Below, piece after piece: positions 1-8,259 of a DNA stretch of 64,000 nt. Origin of the DNA: Nitrososphaerota archaeon (GTDB lineage Archaea > Thermoproteota > Nitrososphaeria > Nitrososphaerales > Nitrosopumilaceae). The stretch is taken from NCBI GenBank assembly GCA_021323705.1, contig JAJPKL010000007.1, forward strand, positions 32,814 to 96,813. Reading direction: 5' to 3'. The notes beneath the pieces were generated by a model. It ran no database searches, was not told the DNA's origin, and saw only the letters and a list, made by a program, of their open reading frames with translations. The stretch's first letter is position 1; every line of letters begins with the position of its first letter. A program made the position numbers and the translations under genes.

Positions 1-70
1 AATCTCAAAAATAGCAACATAATCCAGCACAAATTTATTTGAATTCAGTTTTCTTGTTTCAAGCCTTAAA

Positions 71-1444
71 TTAATGAGTATAGCCCATAACTAATTTTGC
101 GTTATGATATTTTACGATCACGCTGTACGTTTTATCGTTGTAGGTCACTGTAAATGATTTGTCACGTGGAGCATTATTCAGTATAATAGAATCTGCAATT
201 CCACCCGTATCATAGCTTGCAAATATGCCAACATTAGGTTGAATTTCAAGTGCAGTTACTGGTATAGATCTAGCAGTGATAGACTTGGTACGTAAACGAC
301 CGGTGCCATCGTCAAATAATGTTTGAATTCCGTTACTTTGTTGTTTTGCCACAAGCACACCTTGAGGTGCAGGATTTTCAGTTACTTTGCCATTGTGATT
401 GAACATGAAGGTGGTCAGATTTCCAATAAGATTTTGCATTGCAGACGTACCATCTGCATCTGGCACTCCGTTCCTATCAAAAGCCATGTAAAATAAGGAA
501 CTATTAGTTATTGACGCTCCCCACGTCCACGAATCCTCGGATGTTGGATCAATGTTAAGTTGTGGATCAAGCAAATCACCCTGAACTTGGGACCCAGGAG
601 GAAAATCAGGTCTCGCGGCATAGACACGTATGAAATTAGACGGAATTCTATCAAAGATGAGATTAACTATTTGATCACCTCCTGCTTTTTGATAATCAAT
701 TGTTATTGGTGTTGGAATACCATGTGAGCCAAAATCATATAATTGGATCACAGGCCAAACATTTTCATAGGCAGTGCTTGCCGCAAATCCATTTACGTTT
801 GTGTTGAGAGTTTTATTCTCTCTTACCACATGTTCCATTTGATTTGTAGTTATGGGGCCTTGTGTATTTGTACATGCAGGAAGGTTAGAGGGAGTAATTT
901 TAGAACCGCCATTGTTGGTATTGTTGATAGAACCAAATCCTCCTCTAGCAATCGTAAATCCCACTGTTTCTGAATAACTAACTCCTGATTTTGGTGAAAA
1001 AGAACTACTAGAACTGCAAAAACCTCCAAAGTTGAGGCCTTTGCCAGTGAGTACTGCAGTATTGGCTGCTGCAATTGCTTGGTCCCTGTCTGCAAAATAC
1101 CCATACCAGTTGCCATCAGTACCTTGAGCCATTCGCAATCTCTTTCCATTAACTGTTACAATAGGTTCACCATAAACTTGGTCTAGTCTTTGAATGTCGG
1201 GGTCGGTTACTATTACCTCAATTACCATTGGACCAGCAAAATAATTTTTGAACAACGGGTTTTCTGCAGACACATACAGATTTGGATTTGATGAAATGTG
1301 TTGAGTTGGTTCATACTTTGGAATCAACCCTTCCATCGCCTTTGCCTGTGGCAAAGTCTGCAACGGAGTTCCGAAACTAGATACAATTATCAAAAGAACA
1401 GATAACGCAGATACTTGTCTAATACTTAGGATTTTGAAGAACAA
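71..1444 (-). CDS. Secreted S-layer-like protein
   Basis: A 457-residue exported protein. The N-terminus is a signal peptide: basic residues, a hydrophobic stretch at about residues 12-25, then a small-residue region ending in AKA. The mature part is Ser/Thr/Asn/Gly rich with many N-x-S/T sites and no second membrane segment. The section near residues 73-118 (IEVIVTDPDI followed by VTVNGKRLRMAQ and DGNWYGYFAD) resembles the repeating unit of thaumarchaeal S-layer proteins as I remember them, but this protein is much shorter than the main S-layer protein. The start is TTG with a GGTGAT Shine-Dalgarno-like site about 10 nt upstream. Probably an accessory cell-envelope protein; the exact role is unknown. 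Confidence 0.75.
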   Translation of the reverse strand: MFFKILSIRQVSALSVLLIIVSSFGTPLQTLPQAKAMEGLIPKYEPTQHISSNPNLYVSAENPLFKNYFAGPMVIEVIVTDPDIQRLDQVYGEPIVTVNGKRLRMAQGTDGNWYGYFADRDQAIAAANTAVLTGKGLNFGGFCSSSSSFSPKSGVSYSETVGFTIARGGFGSINNTNNGGSKITPSNLPACTNTQGPITTNQMEHVVRENKTLNTNVNGFAASTAYENVWPVIQLYDFGSHGIPTPITIDYQKAGGDQIVNLIFDRIPSNFIRVYAARPDFPPGSQVQGDLLDPQLNIDPTSEDSWTWGASITNSSLFYMAFDRNGVPDADGTSAMQNLIGNLTTFMFNHNGKVTENPAPQGVLVAKQQSNGIQTLFDDGTGRLRTKSITARSIPVTALEIQPNVGIFASYDTGGIADSIILNNAPRDKSFTVTYNDKTYSVIVKYHNAKLVMGYTH

Positions 1445-1532
1445 CTGTCATAATCACCTGACTAACACATGCATTTAGTCTTATGTATAATAAAATTGAT
1501 CTTTATACACATTTTTACTTTCTAAACACGGA

Positions 1533-2378
1533 TCAAGCGCCACCTAGTGTAACTATAAGATCAGTTACAAAGCCAGCGCAGACACCTACAAAGATGCCAA
1601 GCATCATTACATTGTTACTAGTTTGTTTCCGCCCTGCGTTATACATCAGCATTGAGACGTATATTAAAGCGCCACCTGCAATTGACAAGAACAAAATGTA
1701 TGCTATATTTGAAAACACCAAGCTTCCAAGCATAGTACCAATAAATGTGGGTCCTCCCCCCACAAGACCTGCCAATATCAGAAATCTGATGGTTGGTTTC
1801 TTTAATACTCCAGCGAGTGGTCCTGCTATGCCAAACCCCTCAGTAGTGTTGTGAGCACCAAACCCAATTATCAAGAGAATAGCAAGCCCAATCTCGCCTG
1901 CCACATAGGACTGCCCGATTGCTAATCCCTCACTAAAGTTGTGGGCTCCAATGCCTACTGCAATCATCATTGCAAGCCTATACGCGTTTGTATCGTGAAA
2001 TGCCTGACGGAGGTGTTCGTCTCCTTTCTGAATGCTTTCAAGTGAAAGAATCTGCGGTACATTTTTTGTAATTGTCTTGTGTTCAAACCAGGAAAGTCCA
2101 AGTAGTCCAACTGCAAGACCACCAAAAAGTGCGATAAGATCAATTGCAGCGTTGCCAATTGGAATTTTGCCTGCCATAGCATCATTGGCTGCATCAGATG
2201 CGGTCTCCCATCCATGACTGAACACATCAATTATGAGAAATACCAAGATACCAAGTGCCACAGCGTTGAGAAATCCTCTCTTTGTTGCACTCAGATTTCG
2301 CATAACAGCCAATGGCAACCCCAAGAAAATCGTAAATCCAGCTATCGCGCCCAACAAGAGCAGTTGCCAATAATCCAT
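1533..2378 (-). CDS. ZIP-family divalent metal transporter
   Basis: A 281-residue polytopic membrane protein with about eight hydrophobic segments. Two signature helices carry HNFSEG (residues 146-151) and HNTTEG (176-181), the metal-binding pair of ZIP (ZupT/GufA-like) transporters that import Zn, Fe or Mn. A charged cytoplasmic loop lies around residues 100-130. The ATG is about 30 nt from a TATA box (2404-2413, minus strand), so the mRNA is nearly leaderless, and a metal-repressor-like palindrome sits at the expected transcription start. The divergent neighbour is a small winged-helix protein sharing this control region. Substrate cannot be told from sequence; the operator style suggests iron or manganese. 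Confidence 0.9.
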   Translation of the reverse strand: MDYWQLLLLGAIAGFTIFLGLPLAVMRNLSATKRGFLNAVALGILVFLIIDVFSHGWETASDAANDAMAGKIPIGNAAIDLIALFGGLAVGLLGLSWFEHKTITKNVPQILSLESIQKGDEHLRQAFHDTNAYRLAMMIAVGIGAHNFSEGLAIGQSYVAGEIGLAILLIIGFGAHNTTEGFGIAGPLAGVLKKPTIRFLILAGLVGGGPTFIGTMLGSLVFSNIAYILFLSIAGGALIYVSMLMYNAGRKQTSNNVMMLGIFVGVCAGFVTDLIVTLGGA

Positions 2379-2388
2379 TGTACTTCAA

Positions 2389-2402
2389 TTAGGGCAAGCT
2401 AA
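2389..2402. promoter_or_regulatory. Metal-repressor-like operator of the ZIP gene
   Basis: TTAGGGCAAGCTAA is an imperfect palindrome lying between the minus-strand TATA box (2404-2413) and the ZIP start codon (2378). It matches the pattern of the perfect palindrome at 2462-2475. The arm sequence TTAGG...CCTAA is the classic recognition pattern of DtxR/IdeR-family metal-dependent repressors. Confidence 0.55.
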
Positions 2403-2452
2403 CTTTATTTAAACGACAGACTCGTTCCAAATTCTTAGAATACCTCACTTGG

Positions 2453-2475
2453 TTTAAATAGTTAGGCTTGCCTAA
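2453..2475 (+). promoter_or_regulatory. TATA box plus perfect DtxR-type palindrome
   Basis: The TATA box TTTAAATA (2453-2460) is followed at once by TTAGGCTTGCCTAA (2462-2475), a perfect 14-bp palindrome. The predicted transcription start is about 2483, so the TTG start at 2487 would be nearly leaderless and a bound repressor would block initiation. The ZIP promoter has the same TATA-operator arrangement in mirror image. Confidence 0.6.
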
Positions 2476-2486
2476 TTCAAAAAACA

Positions 2487-2822
2487 TTGAAGAAAATTTC
2501 GTTCTCTCAATTGAAAAAGTACGACATCAATCAAAAAGTGCTAGAAGCCTTGGCCGATGCGCAATCACGAACAATATTGTTTTCAATTGTAAAAGAGGGC
2601 AAGACTGCAATAGAACTGTCTGAAAAATATCGCATACCGCTTAGTTCTGTTTACAAGAAAATTACAGATCTGGAAGAAATTGCTCTTGTCAAAGTAGAAA
2701 GATGGGAGCTGTCAGACAGTGGTAAAAGATTCAAAGTGTACAGAAGCAGAATCAGTAAAGCCGACATTTCCATAAAAAAACCAGAGCCCACAATTACCTT
2801 GGCACCAAACCAAGATGCATGA
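2487..2822 (+). CDS. Small winged-helix transcriptional regulator
   Basis: A 111-residue protein with a helix-turn-helix at about residues 36-60 (AIELSEKYRIPLSSVYKKIT) followed by a wing-like strand pair (VKVERWELSDSGKRFKVYRS). It belongs to the broad ArsR/TrmB-like winged-helix group expanded in Thaumarchaeota and has no visible metal-binding or effector domain. The start is TTG, chosen because it lies about 30 nt downstream of the TATA box; no ATG fits. It is divergent from the ZIP transporter and both promoters carry the same palindrome, so it is co-regulated with that gene and may take part in its control. It is not itself a DtxR protein. Confidence 0.75.
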   Translation: MKKISFSQLKKYDINQKVLEALADAQSRTILFSIVKEGKTAIELSEKYRIPLSSVYKKITDLEEIALVKVERWELSDSGKRFKVYRSRISKADISIKKPEPTITLAPNQDA

Positions 2823-2942
2823 TAATACTTCAAGATGAGGGCACAGATAATGAAATGATTCTTGTGCCAAATACCTGAAAGCGTAAAGTAATACCAAATA
2901 GACTGACAAATCCTAATATGGACATAAAATCAAGCAGACAAT

Positions 2943-3581
2943 GTGAAAAAATACTATATCGCAATACCAATAGTAATTGCAGTTATCGTAACATCAGCAT
3001 ACCTATTTTATCCCCGCCAGAATGATTCTACTTCATTATCAGCTCAAGCATTAATAGAAAACGGCTCACCCATCTTAGGAGACCCCAACGCAAAGATTAC
3101 TATTATAGAATGGGGCGACTACCAATGTACCTACTGCCACCTATTTCATCAAAATACAAAAGACCAGTTAATCCAAGAATATGTAGATACGGGAAAGGCA
3201 AATTTTGTATTCCGTGATTTTCCATTAAACGGTCCTGATTCAGTCTTGGCCGCCGAAGCATCCTATTGTGCAGGAGATCAAGGCAAGTACTGGCAATATC
3301 ACGATGAGTTATACAACAATTGGGGAGGGGAAAGAACGGGTTGGGTCAACCAGAAATCTCTTGACAAATTTGCAACAAGTGTCGGTTTGGACGTAAGCCA
3401 ATTTGATAAATGCATAAATGATAAAAAATACGAAAACAAGGTATTAGATAACCAAAAGTTCGGTCAAGAGATCGGCATTGATGCGACACCGTCATTTATC
3501 ATATTTAATGACAAAAAGGCAACAAAAGTAGAGGGAGCACAGCCCTTTTCTGTCTTCAAGCAAGTGCTTGACAGCATCTAA
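2943..3581 (+). CDS. DsbA-like thiol-disulfide oxidoreductase
   Basis: A 212-residue membrane-anchored thioredoxin-fold protein. One N-terminal hydrophobic helix (about residues 5-23) places the domain outside the cytoplasm. The active site is C-T-Y-C (Cys62 and Cys65) in the context WGDYQCTYC, typical of the DSBA/Thioredoxin_4 family, with a cis-proline loop DATPSF near residue 187. It probably forms or reshuffles disulfides in exported proteins, several of which in this window contain paired cysteines. The start is GTG at 2943, about 24 nt after a TATA-like ACATAAAATC; the ATG two bases upstream is out of frame. Confidence 0.88.
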   Translation: MKKYYIAIPIVIAVIVTSAYLFYPRQNDSTSLSAQALIENGSPILGDPNAKITIIEWGDYQCTYCHLFHQNTKDQLIQEYVDTGKANFVFRDFPLNGPDSVLAAEASYCAGDQGKYWQYHDELYNNWGGERTGWVNQKSLDKFATSVGLDVSQFDKCINDKKYENKVLDNQKFGQEIGIDATPSFIIFNDKKATKVEGAQPFSVFKQVLDSI

Positions 3582-3603
3582 TCTATTTTAGGAAGTAGTT
3601 CCA

Positions 3604-4878
3604 ATGGTCAAGCCAAAAATTGAAAAACAGGATTCTGTAAAGCTGTACCGACTTCGAAAAACATTAGAAGAGTTATCTGATAAGAGTGGTCGCGGAACAG
3701 AATTAATTTCGCTCTATGTTCCTCCAAAAAAGGCACTGCATGAAGTCACAAATGGATTAAGAGAAGAGCAAGGAACTGCAGACAACATCAAATCAGATCT
3801 TACTCGCACCCATGTTGTTGATGCCCTGTCAAGAGTAATACAACGTTTGAAACTTTACAAAAAGACACCTGATAATGGCCTTGTAATGTTCTGCGGTGCC
3901 TTGCCACCTGAGGGTGGCGGACCAATCGGAAGCGAGGTAATCAAGCTGTATGAAATAGAACCCCCAAAGGAATTGCAGACATTTCTTTATCGATGCGATG
4001 ATCATTTTCACGTAGATATTCTGAAGGATATGCTCAAAGAAGAAAACATGATAGGTTTTCTGGCAATTGATGCAAAGGATGCAGGATGGGGCCTTTTACA
4101 CGGCGACAAGCTTGATGTACTATCTGAAACGTCATCAGGGGTTGCCGGCAAACATAGACAGGGAGGACAATCTGCAAGAAGATTTGAACGATTAAGAGAG
4201 ATGGAGCTCAATGACTATTACAACAGGGTTGCACATACCACAAAGGAATATTTCATTGACATCTATCCCATAAAAGGATTGATTATTTCAGGTCCTGGTC
4301 CAACTAAGGAGAATTTCATAAAAGAAGAGTATCTCGAATACAGACTACAGAACATGATCATTGCCACCCTCGATACGTCATATGCAGGTGCAGAAGGCGT
4401 TAGGGAAGCTTTTGCAAGGGCACAAGATGTTCTTACAGACTTTAGAATGGTTGAAGAAAAAAAGCTGGTAGAGAAGCTATTTTACGACATACACAATAAC
4501 AAAGGTCTTGCCACATATGGCTTGAAGGAGATAATAGACCTGCTCAAACGAAATGTGGTTGATACCATACTTATAACAGACGATACCAACTTGCGTAAGA
4601 TAGACATCACGTGCAAGAGATGCCAAAATGTGCAGTCAGAGATACTGGAAAGACCAAAGGTAATTCCAAGGATGCAGGAGCTCATGAGCAAACCATGTCC
4701 CAATTGCAAAAGCATGGACCTTGAATCTTCGGAGAGAGACATAGTGGACTATCTTTCCTTGCTTGCAGACCAAACCGGAACAAAAATCGAGGTAATATCT
4801 GGAACCACAGAACATGGTGCAATGCTGTCAAGCATAGGCAAAGTCGGTGCGTTTTTGAGATACAACCCAAACCAGTAA
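3604..4878 (+). CDS. prf1: Peptide chain release factor aRF1
   Basis: A 424-residue archaeal/eukaryal class I release factor that reads all three stop codons and triggers peptide release. Domain 1 has NIKS at residues 61-64, used in stop-codon decoding. Domain 2 carries the catalytic GGQ at 187-189 within RQGGQSARRF. Domain 3 has a zinc-binding-like pair of CxxC motifs (CKRCQ and CPNC) in the C-terminal third, as in archaeal aRF1. The length is normal for the family. It follows the DsbA-like gene by 22 nt and may be co-transcribed with it, though the roles differ. Confidence 0.96.
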   Translation: MVKPKIEKQDSVKLYRLRKTLEELSDKSGRGTELISLYVPPKKALHEVTNGLREEQGTADNIKSDLTRTHVVDALSRVIQRLKLYKKTPDNGLVMFCGALPPEGGGPIGSEVIKLYEIEPPKELQTFLYRCDDHFHVDILKDMLKEENMIGFLAIDAKDAGWGLLHGDKLDVLSETSSGVAGKHRQGGQSARRFERLREMELNDYYNRVAHTTKEYFIDIYPIKGLIISGPGPTKENFIKEEYLEYRLQNMIIATLDTSYAGAEGVREAFARAQDVLTDFRMVEEKKLVEKLFYDIHNNKGLATYGLKEIIDLLKRNVVDTILITDDTNLRKIDITCKRCQNVQSEILERPKVIPRMQELMSKPCPNCKSMDLESSERDIVDYLSLLADQTGTKIEVISGTTEHGAMLSSIGKVGAFLRYNPNQ

Positions 4879-4928
4879 TTCAAATCAAAGACGCTAGCTC
4901 TAAATAATTTGCAGTTCCAATTCCAGAT

Positions 4929-5249
4929 ATGGAGCATGTCAAACCCGAAGAATTTGATTCCAAGATATTAAATGATGGAAAAAAAACATTGGTGCTATTT
5001 TACGCAAGTTGGTGTCCATACTGCGCAAATTTCAAACCTTCTTTTGAGAATGCCAGCACGAACAATCTCAGAAAAATGGGAGCTCTCGTAGATGAAGACG
5101 AAAACCCCCTTTGGGACAGATTTAACATTCAAGCAGTGCCAACAATGATTGCTTTTGAGAACGGCAAGGTTATTGCAAGAAGAGATGCAAAGAAACACGT
5201 AGGGCTAACTAAATCTGATATGGAATCAATAATAAAAGAATTAGATTGA
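4929..5249 (+). CDS. Thioredoxin-family protein
   Basis: A 106-residue cytoplasmic thioredoxin fold. The active site is W-C-P-Y-C (Cys29 and Cys32) instead of the usual WCGPC, and the cis-proline lies in AVPTMIAFENG. It has no signal peptide or membrane segment. CPYC centres are more typical of glutaredoxin-like or protein-disulfide oxidoreductase proteins, so it may act as a general disulfide reductase. A TATA-like TCTAAATAA about 25 nt upstream of the ATG indicates its own nearly leaderless promoter. Its 3' end overlaps the convergent HIT gene by 9 nt. Confidence 0.85.
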   Translation: MEHVKPEEFDSKILNDGKKTLVLFYASWCPYCANFKPSFENASTNNLRKMGALVDEDENPLWDRFNIQAVPTMIAFENGKVIARRDAKKHVGLTKSDMESIIKELD

Positions 5250-5654
5250 TTCCATAAAATTTCGAATTCGTATAGCCAATTCTTTCAGTTCCTCATCTTT
5301 TGCAATCATTCTCCTTTTCCAAGGGTTGCCCATCTTTTCATACCGTGGGATTATGTGCACATGCACATGTGGAATTATCTGATTGGCGGCTTTGCCATTA
5401 TTTTGTCCTATGTTAAATCCATCTGCTCCAGTAGCTTTCAATAGGGCTCTTGCAACCACAGGGACTTTTGAAAATAGGGATGAGACTGCATCCGTTGATA
5501 GATCTATTATTTTTTCATGATGTTCCCTTGGAATTACAAGGGAGTGACCCCATTGTATTGGATATTTATCAAGTATTACGATATGGGTCTTGTCCTCATA
5601 GATCAAATGTGCTTCTTGTTTGCCTGCCACAATATCGCAGAAGATGCATTTCAT
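5241..5654 (-). CDS. HIT-family nucleotide hydrolase
   Basis: A 137-residue histidine-triad protein. The triad HVHVHII has His96, His98 and His100; the middle one is expected to attack the alpha-phosphate of AMP-linked substrates such as adenosine 5'-phosphoramidate. An N-terminal C-x2-C pair (Cys3, Cys6) is the zinc site common in HinT-like members. Length and motif order fit the HinT/Hit branch. It is convergent with the thioredoxin gene (9-nt overlap). The physiological substrate is unknown. Confidence 0.93.
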   Translation of the reverse strand: MKCIFCDIVAGKQEAHLIYEDKTHIVILDKYPIQWGHSLVIPREHHEKIIDLSTDAVSSLFSKVPVVARALLKATGADGFNIGQNNGKAANQIIPHVHVHIIPRYEKMGNPWKRRMIAKDEELKELAIRIRNFMESI

Positions 5655-5891
5655 GAAACTCTCCCTTTCTTCATTTTATTTATAGTATGAGACATTTACT
5701 TGTCTACCTACAACTAATGCTTTCATAATGATTTCACAGTGCAATGTAGCAATAATGAATAAAACAAGAAATGATCTGAAGGCCTGCAATCATACAAGCT
5801 GTGAAATGAAGATATCGAATATAGATTATCTATCAAAGGATACGTAGCCTATAGAAAACGCTTATGTATACGAGAAATCCAACCATCGGTA

Positions 5892-6500
5892 ATGCAGAAG
5901 CGAGTTATTGCAAGCATTATTGCTGCTACACTAGCCTTAACGCTTGTGGGAACCAATTCATCTGTTTATGCACTATCAGGTCATGGTGCATCTTATGCGC
6001 CATCGTTTGGCAATATGGATCCAGGATCTGCGCTTGGTAGTTCTGCAATGTCATATCATGATGGTTTGACCATCAATGGCGATGTTTATGACATATCAAA
6101 TTACGTGCAGCACGCACCCACTAAGACAATATACGTAGGTTCACCTACAACTATAACTGTAAAGTTATGGGAATATGGAGGCACTTACCAAATTCAAGGT
6201 CTAGCAATGTTTCTTAATGTAAAGGGATACAACCCAAGCCCTGCAAATAGTGACACATGGGTACAGTACTCAAAAATGAGTGGAGTAACAGTACACGATC
6301 CTCATGGAATAATGGGACAAGTTACAGCAGATGTAAAATATGATCAAAAATTCATGTATGTAACATTCCATATGACACCAAACAAACCCATGGATACATC
6401 ATGGATAATACTATCAGCATGGGATAAGCAGCTATCAATTGGCACTGCAAAGGTAAGCGATGCAATAAACATTTCATATGTTCCATTTGCATACCATTAA
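5892..6500 (+). CDS. Secreted beta-rich protein of unknown function
   Basis: A 202-residue exported protein. Residues 1-27 form a signal peptide (basic start, hydrophobic core, cleavage after VYA). The mature chain is free of cysteine, rich in Tyr, His, Met and Gly, and predicted mainly beta. No membrane anchor is visible, so it is released or bound to the envelope. I do not recognise a named family; it looks like one of the many thaumarchaeal exported proteins. A TATA-like CTTATGTATAC about 27 nt upstream supports the ATG start at 5892. Confidence 0.7.
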   Translation: MQKRVIASIIAATLALTLVGTNSSVYALSGHGASYAPSFGNMDPGSALGSSAMSYHDGLTINGDVYDISNYVQHAPTKTIYVGSPTTITVKLWEYGGTYQIQGLAMFLNVKGYNPSPANSDTWVQYSKMSGVTVHDPHGIMGQVTADVKYDQKFMYVTFHMTPNKPMDTSWIILSAWDKQLSIGTAKVSDAINISYVPFAYH

Positions 6501-6627
6501 GCAGCAAACCCCTAAATTTTACAACTTTTTTTGTTCGCAGTTACCACATTCATTAAAATAACAAGATGAGGATCTGGCACATATCAGATATAGTTAATTA
6601 GGGTTGAATTTTGACTTTTATCGTTAA

Positions 6628-7233
6628 ATGGGCAAAAAAGAGAGAGAAGAGCGAGAACAGGAACGTGAAAGTTTTTACGAAAAACGTCAGAAGCAACAAT
6701 TCAAGTACAAAGCAATTGGACTTGGAGTATTAGCTGGAATAGTAGTCGTACTTGCCATTTCAAGCTATAATTTCTACGAATTATCAACTCATGTGACACC
6801 GCAAGGAATGCCTCCAGGTGCAGGACCTCTAGACGGTACAGTGAATGTACGCGCCGGTTTGCTAACCATGATCTTTGGCCAGCAGTTTGATTATTCATCT
6901 CCAGCATACCAAGTAAAAAGCAGATACATAGATTTTGAAAAGAGTGATGGAGAGGTGGTCCACATGCATGCGTCAAACGTGACTTTGGGTTTCCTGTTTG
7001 ATTCATTGAAGATAGGGTTGACAGACAAGTGTTTCACATTTCCAGACAAGCGCAACTTCTGTACCGATGACAAATACAGCCTGAAATTCTTCATAAATCA
7101 CCATCAAGTGGAAGACATTAGAAATTACGTAATCAAAGACAATGACCGAGTCTTGATATCATATGGTAACGAAAATTCCACCGAAATAGCTGCACAGTTA
7201 GCAAAAGTAGATTCATTTAACTTGGGCCCTTAA
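6628..7233 (+). CDS. Membrane-anchored protein, basic N-tail, unknown function
   Basis: A 201-residue protein. Residues 1-27 are highly charged (repeated Glu, Arg, Lys) and would be cytoplasmic, a single membrane helix follows at about 30-50, and the remaining 150 residues would be outside. The outer domain has a Pro/Gly/Met-rich linker and two cysteines (KCFTFPDKRNFC) that could form a disulfide. No named family is recognised. Its 3' end overlaps the convergent SHOCT-tailed gene by 4 nt. Confidence 0.65.
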   Translation: MGKKEREEREQERESFYEKRQKQQFKYKAIGLGVLAGIVVVLAISSYNFYELSTHVTPQGMPPGAGPLDGTVNVRAGLLTMIFGQQFDYSSPAYQVKSRYIDFEKSDGEVVHMHASNVTLGFLFDSLKIGLTDKCFTFPDKRNFCTDDKYSLKFFINHHQVEDIRNYVIKDNDRVLISYGNENSTEIAAQLAKVDSFNLGP

Positions 7234-8033
7234 GGCTCACCCAGTGCATCTTTTGTAGCCTTGAATTCATCAATTGATATCTCGCCTTTAGCTAGTCTAT
7301 TTTTCAGAATCATCATTGCATAGTCTTGGTCTGCAATGTCTCCAGTTGGCACCGTTTGTTGAGATTTTTCTGTAGCGTTGTTCTGTCTTTTCTTTCTCTT
7401 GTATAAAATGAATCCTACAAGACCTCCCCCACACACAGCCATAATTGGATATAGAATATTTGCGACATCATAAGTGGCAGAAGGAAGAACAGAACCATCT
7501 TGGGGGAGCGGTATTTTTTGCGAAGAGTTCGTGGCACCAGTGATTTGGACACTTTCATGCAGTATGGAATCATAGTGCTTGGATGCAGACGATCCCGGAG
7601 ACATATTGTTTCCAACATTTGAGGAAGATTCATTTTGTGATTCAGTTGCTGCGTGAATCACTTGTGAACCATCTGGAGAAAAATCAAAATATATGGTCTT
7701 ACCAGTGGATTTGGAATCAATGAACGCTGTTGCACTATATGCACCTTTTAGATAGAACTGTCTTTGGTCATTGGTATTTACGACTATCTGAAATGTATCA
7801 TTTGGTTGTGCAAACGTGCCTGTCATCATAACAAGTTTGCCATTAGGATCTTGAATCATAAGATTCACCAATTTCTGAGAGTCAGCACTATCTACAGTTC
7901 CTGTAAAAAATATACTCATATCAATAGAATACAAGTTCCTATCAGTGTATAGTGAGGTTACTTCGGCATAGGCTGGAATGAAAGCCATGAAAAGAAACAA
8001 TGAAAGTAATAAAAGTACTGCTAGCTTTAACAT
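7230..8033 (-). CDS. Exported membrane protein with C-terminal SHOCT tail
   Basis: A 267-residue protein. It has an N-terminal signal peptide (MLKLAVLLLLSLFLFMAFIP), an extracellular beta-rich region of about 160 residues resembling an Ig-like/macroglobulin-like fold (VYLYTD-type strands), a membrane helix near residues 193-212 followed by KRKKRQ, and a cytoplasmic tail. The last 30 residues (MILKNRLAKGEISIDEFKA) match the SHOCT motif, a short helical oligomerisation module found at the ends of many membrane proteins. Function is unknown; likely an envelope protein with a cytoplasmic assembly tag. Confidence 0.72.
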   Translation of the reverse strand: MLKLAVLLLLSLFLFMAFIPAYAEVTSLYTDRNLYSIDMSIFFTGTVDSADSQKLVNLMIQDPNGKLVMMTGTFAQPNDTFQIVVNTNDQRQFYLKGAYSATAFIDSKSTGKTIYFDFSPDGSQVIHAATESQNESSSNVGNNMSPGSSASKHYDSILHESVQITGATNSSQKIPLPQDGSVLPSATYDVANILYPIMAVCGGGLVGFILYKRKKRQNNATEKSQQTVPTGDIADQDYAMMILKNRLAKGEISIDEFKATKDALGEP

Positions 8034-8259
8034 ACTGTTATTTCAATAGATAAAAATTATTAAAAATACGTAGAATTGTGAAGAAGTGTTAATTAAATGA
8101 GAAATAATTGACCTAATTTTTGCTTCATAGTAGACAGATTCTAGTCAGTTTGTTCACACCAATGAAGCTACAGATTTATTGACTTTGATGGCACATTTAC
8201 TAATTAGTCATGCAGTATACAATTCCATTCATGTACGCTAGAAACTCAAGGATTTCGGA

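Noticed and set aside
743..1149. Open frames on both strands inside the S-layer-like gene
   Set aside because: They lie wholly within the 71-1444 coding region and lack promoter signals or recognisable protein character.
1483..1854. 123-codon plus-strand frame
   Set aside because: It is antisense to the ZIP transporter, and its sequence is the mirror of conserved membrane helices.
5728..5847. 39-codon frame with three Cys in the gap after the HIT gene
   Set aside because: No TATA box at proper spacing and the Cys pattern is irregular; not convincing as a gene.
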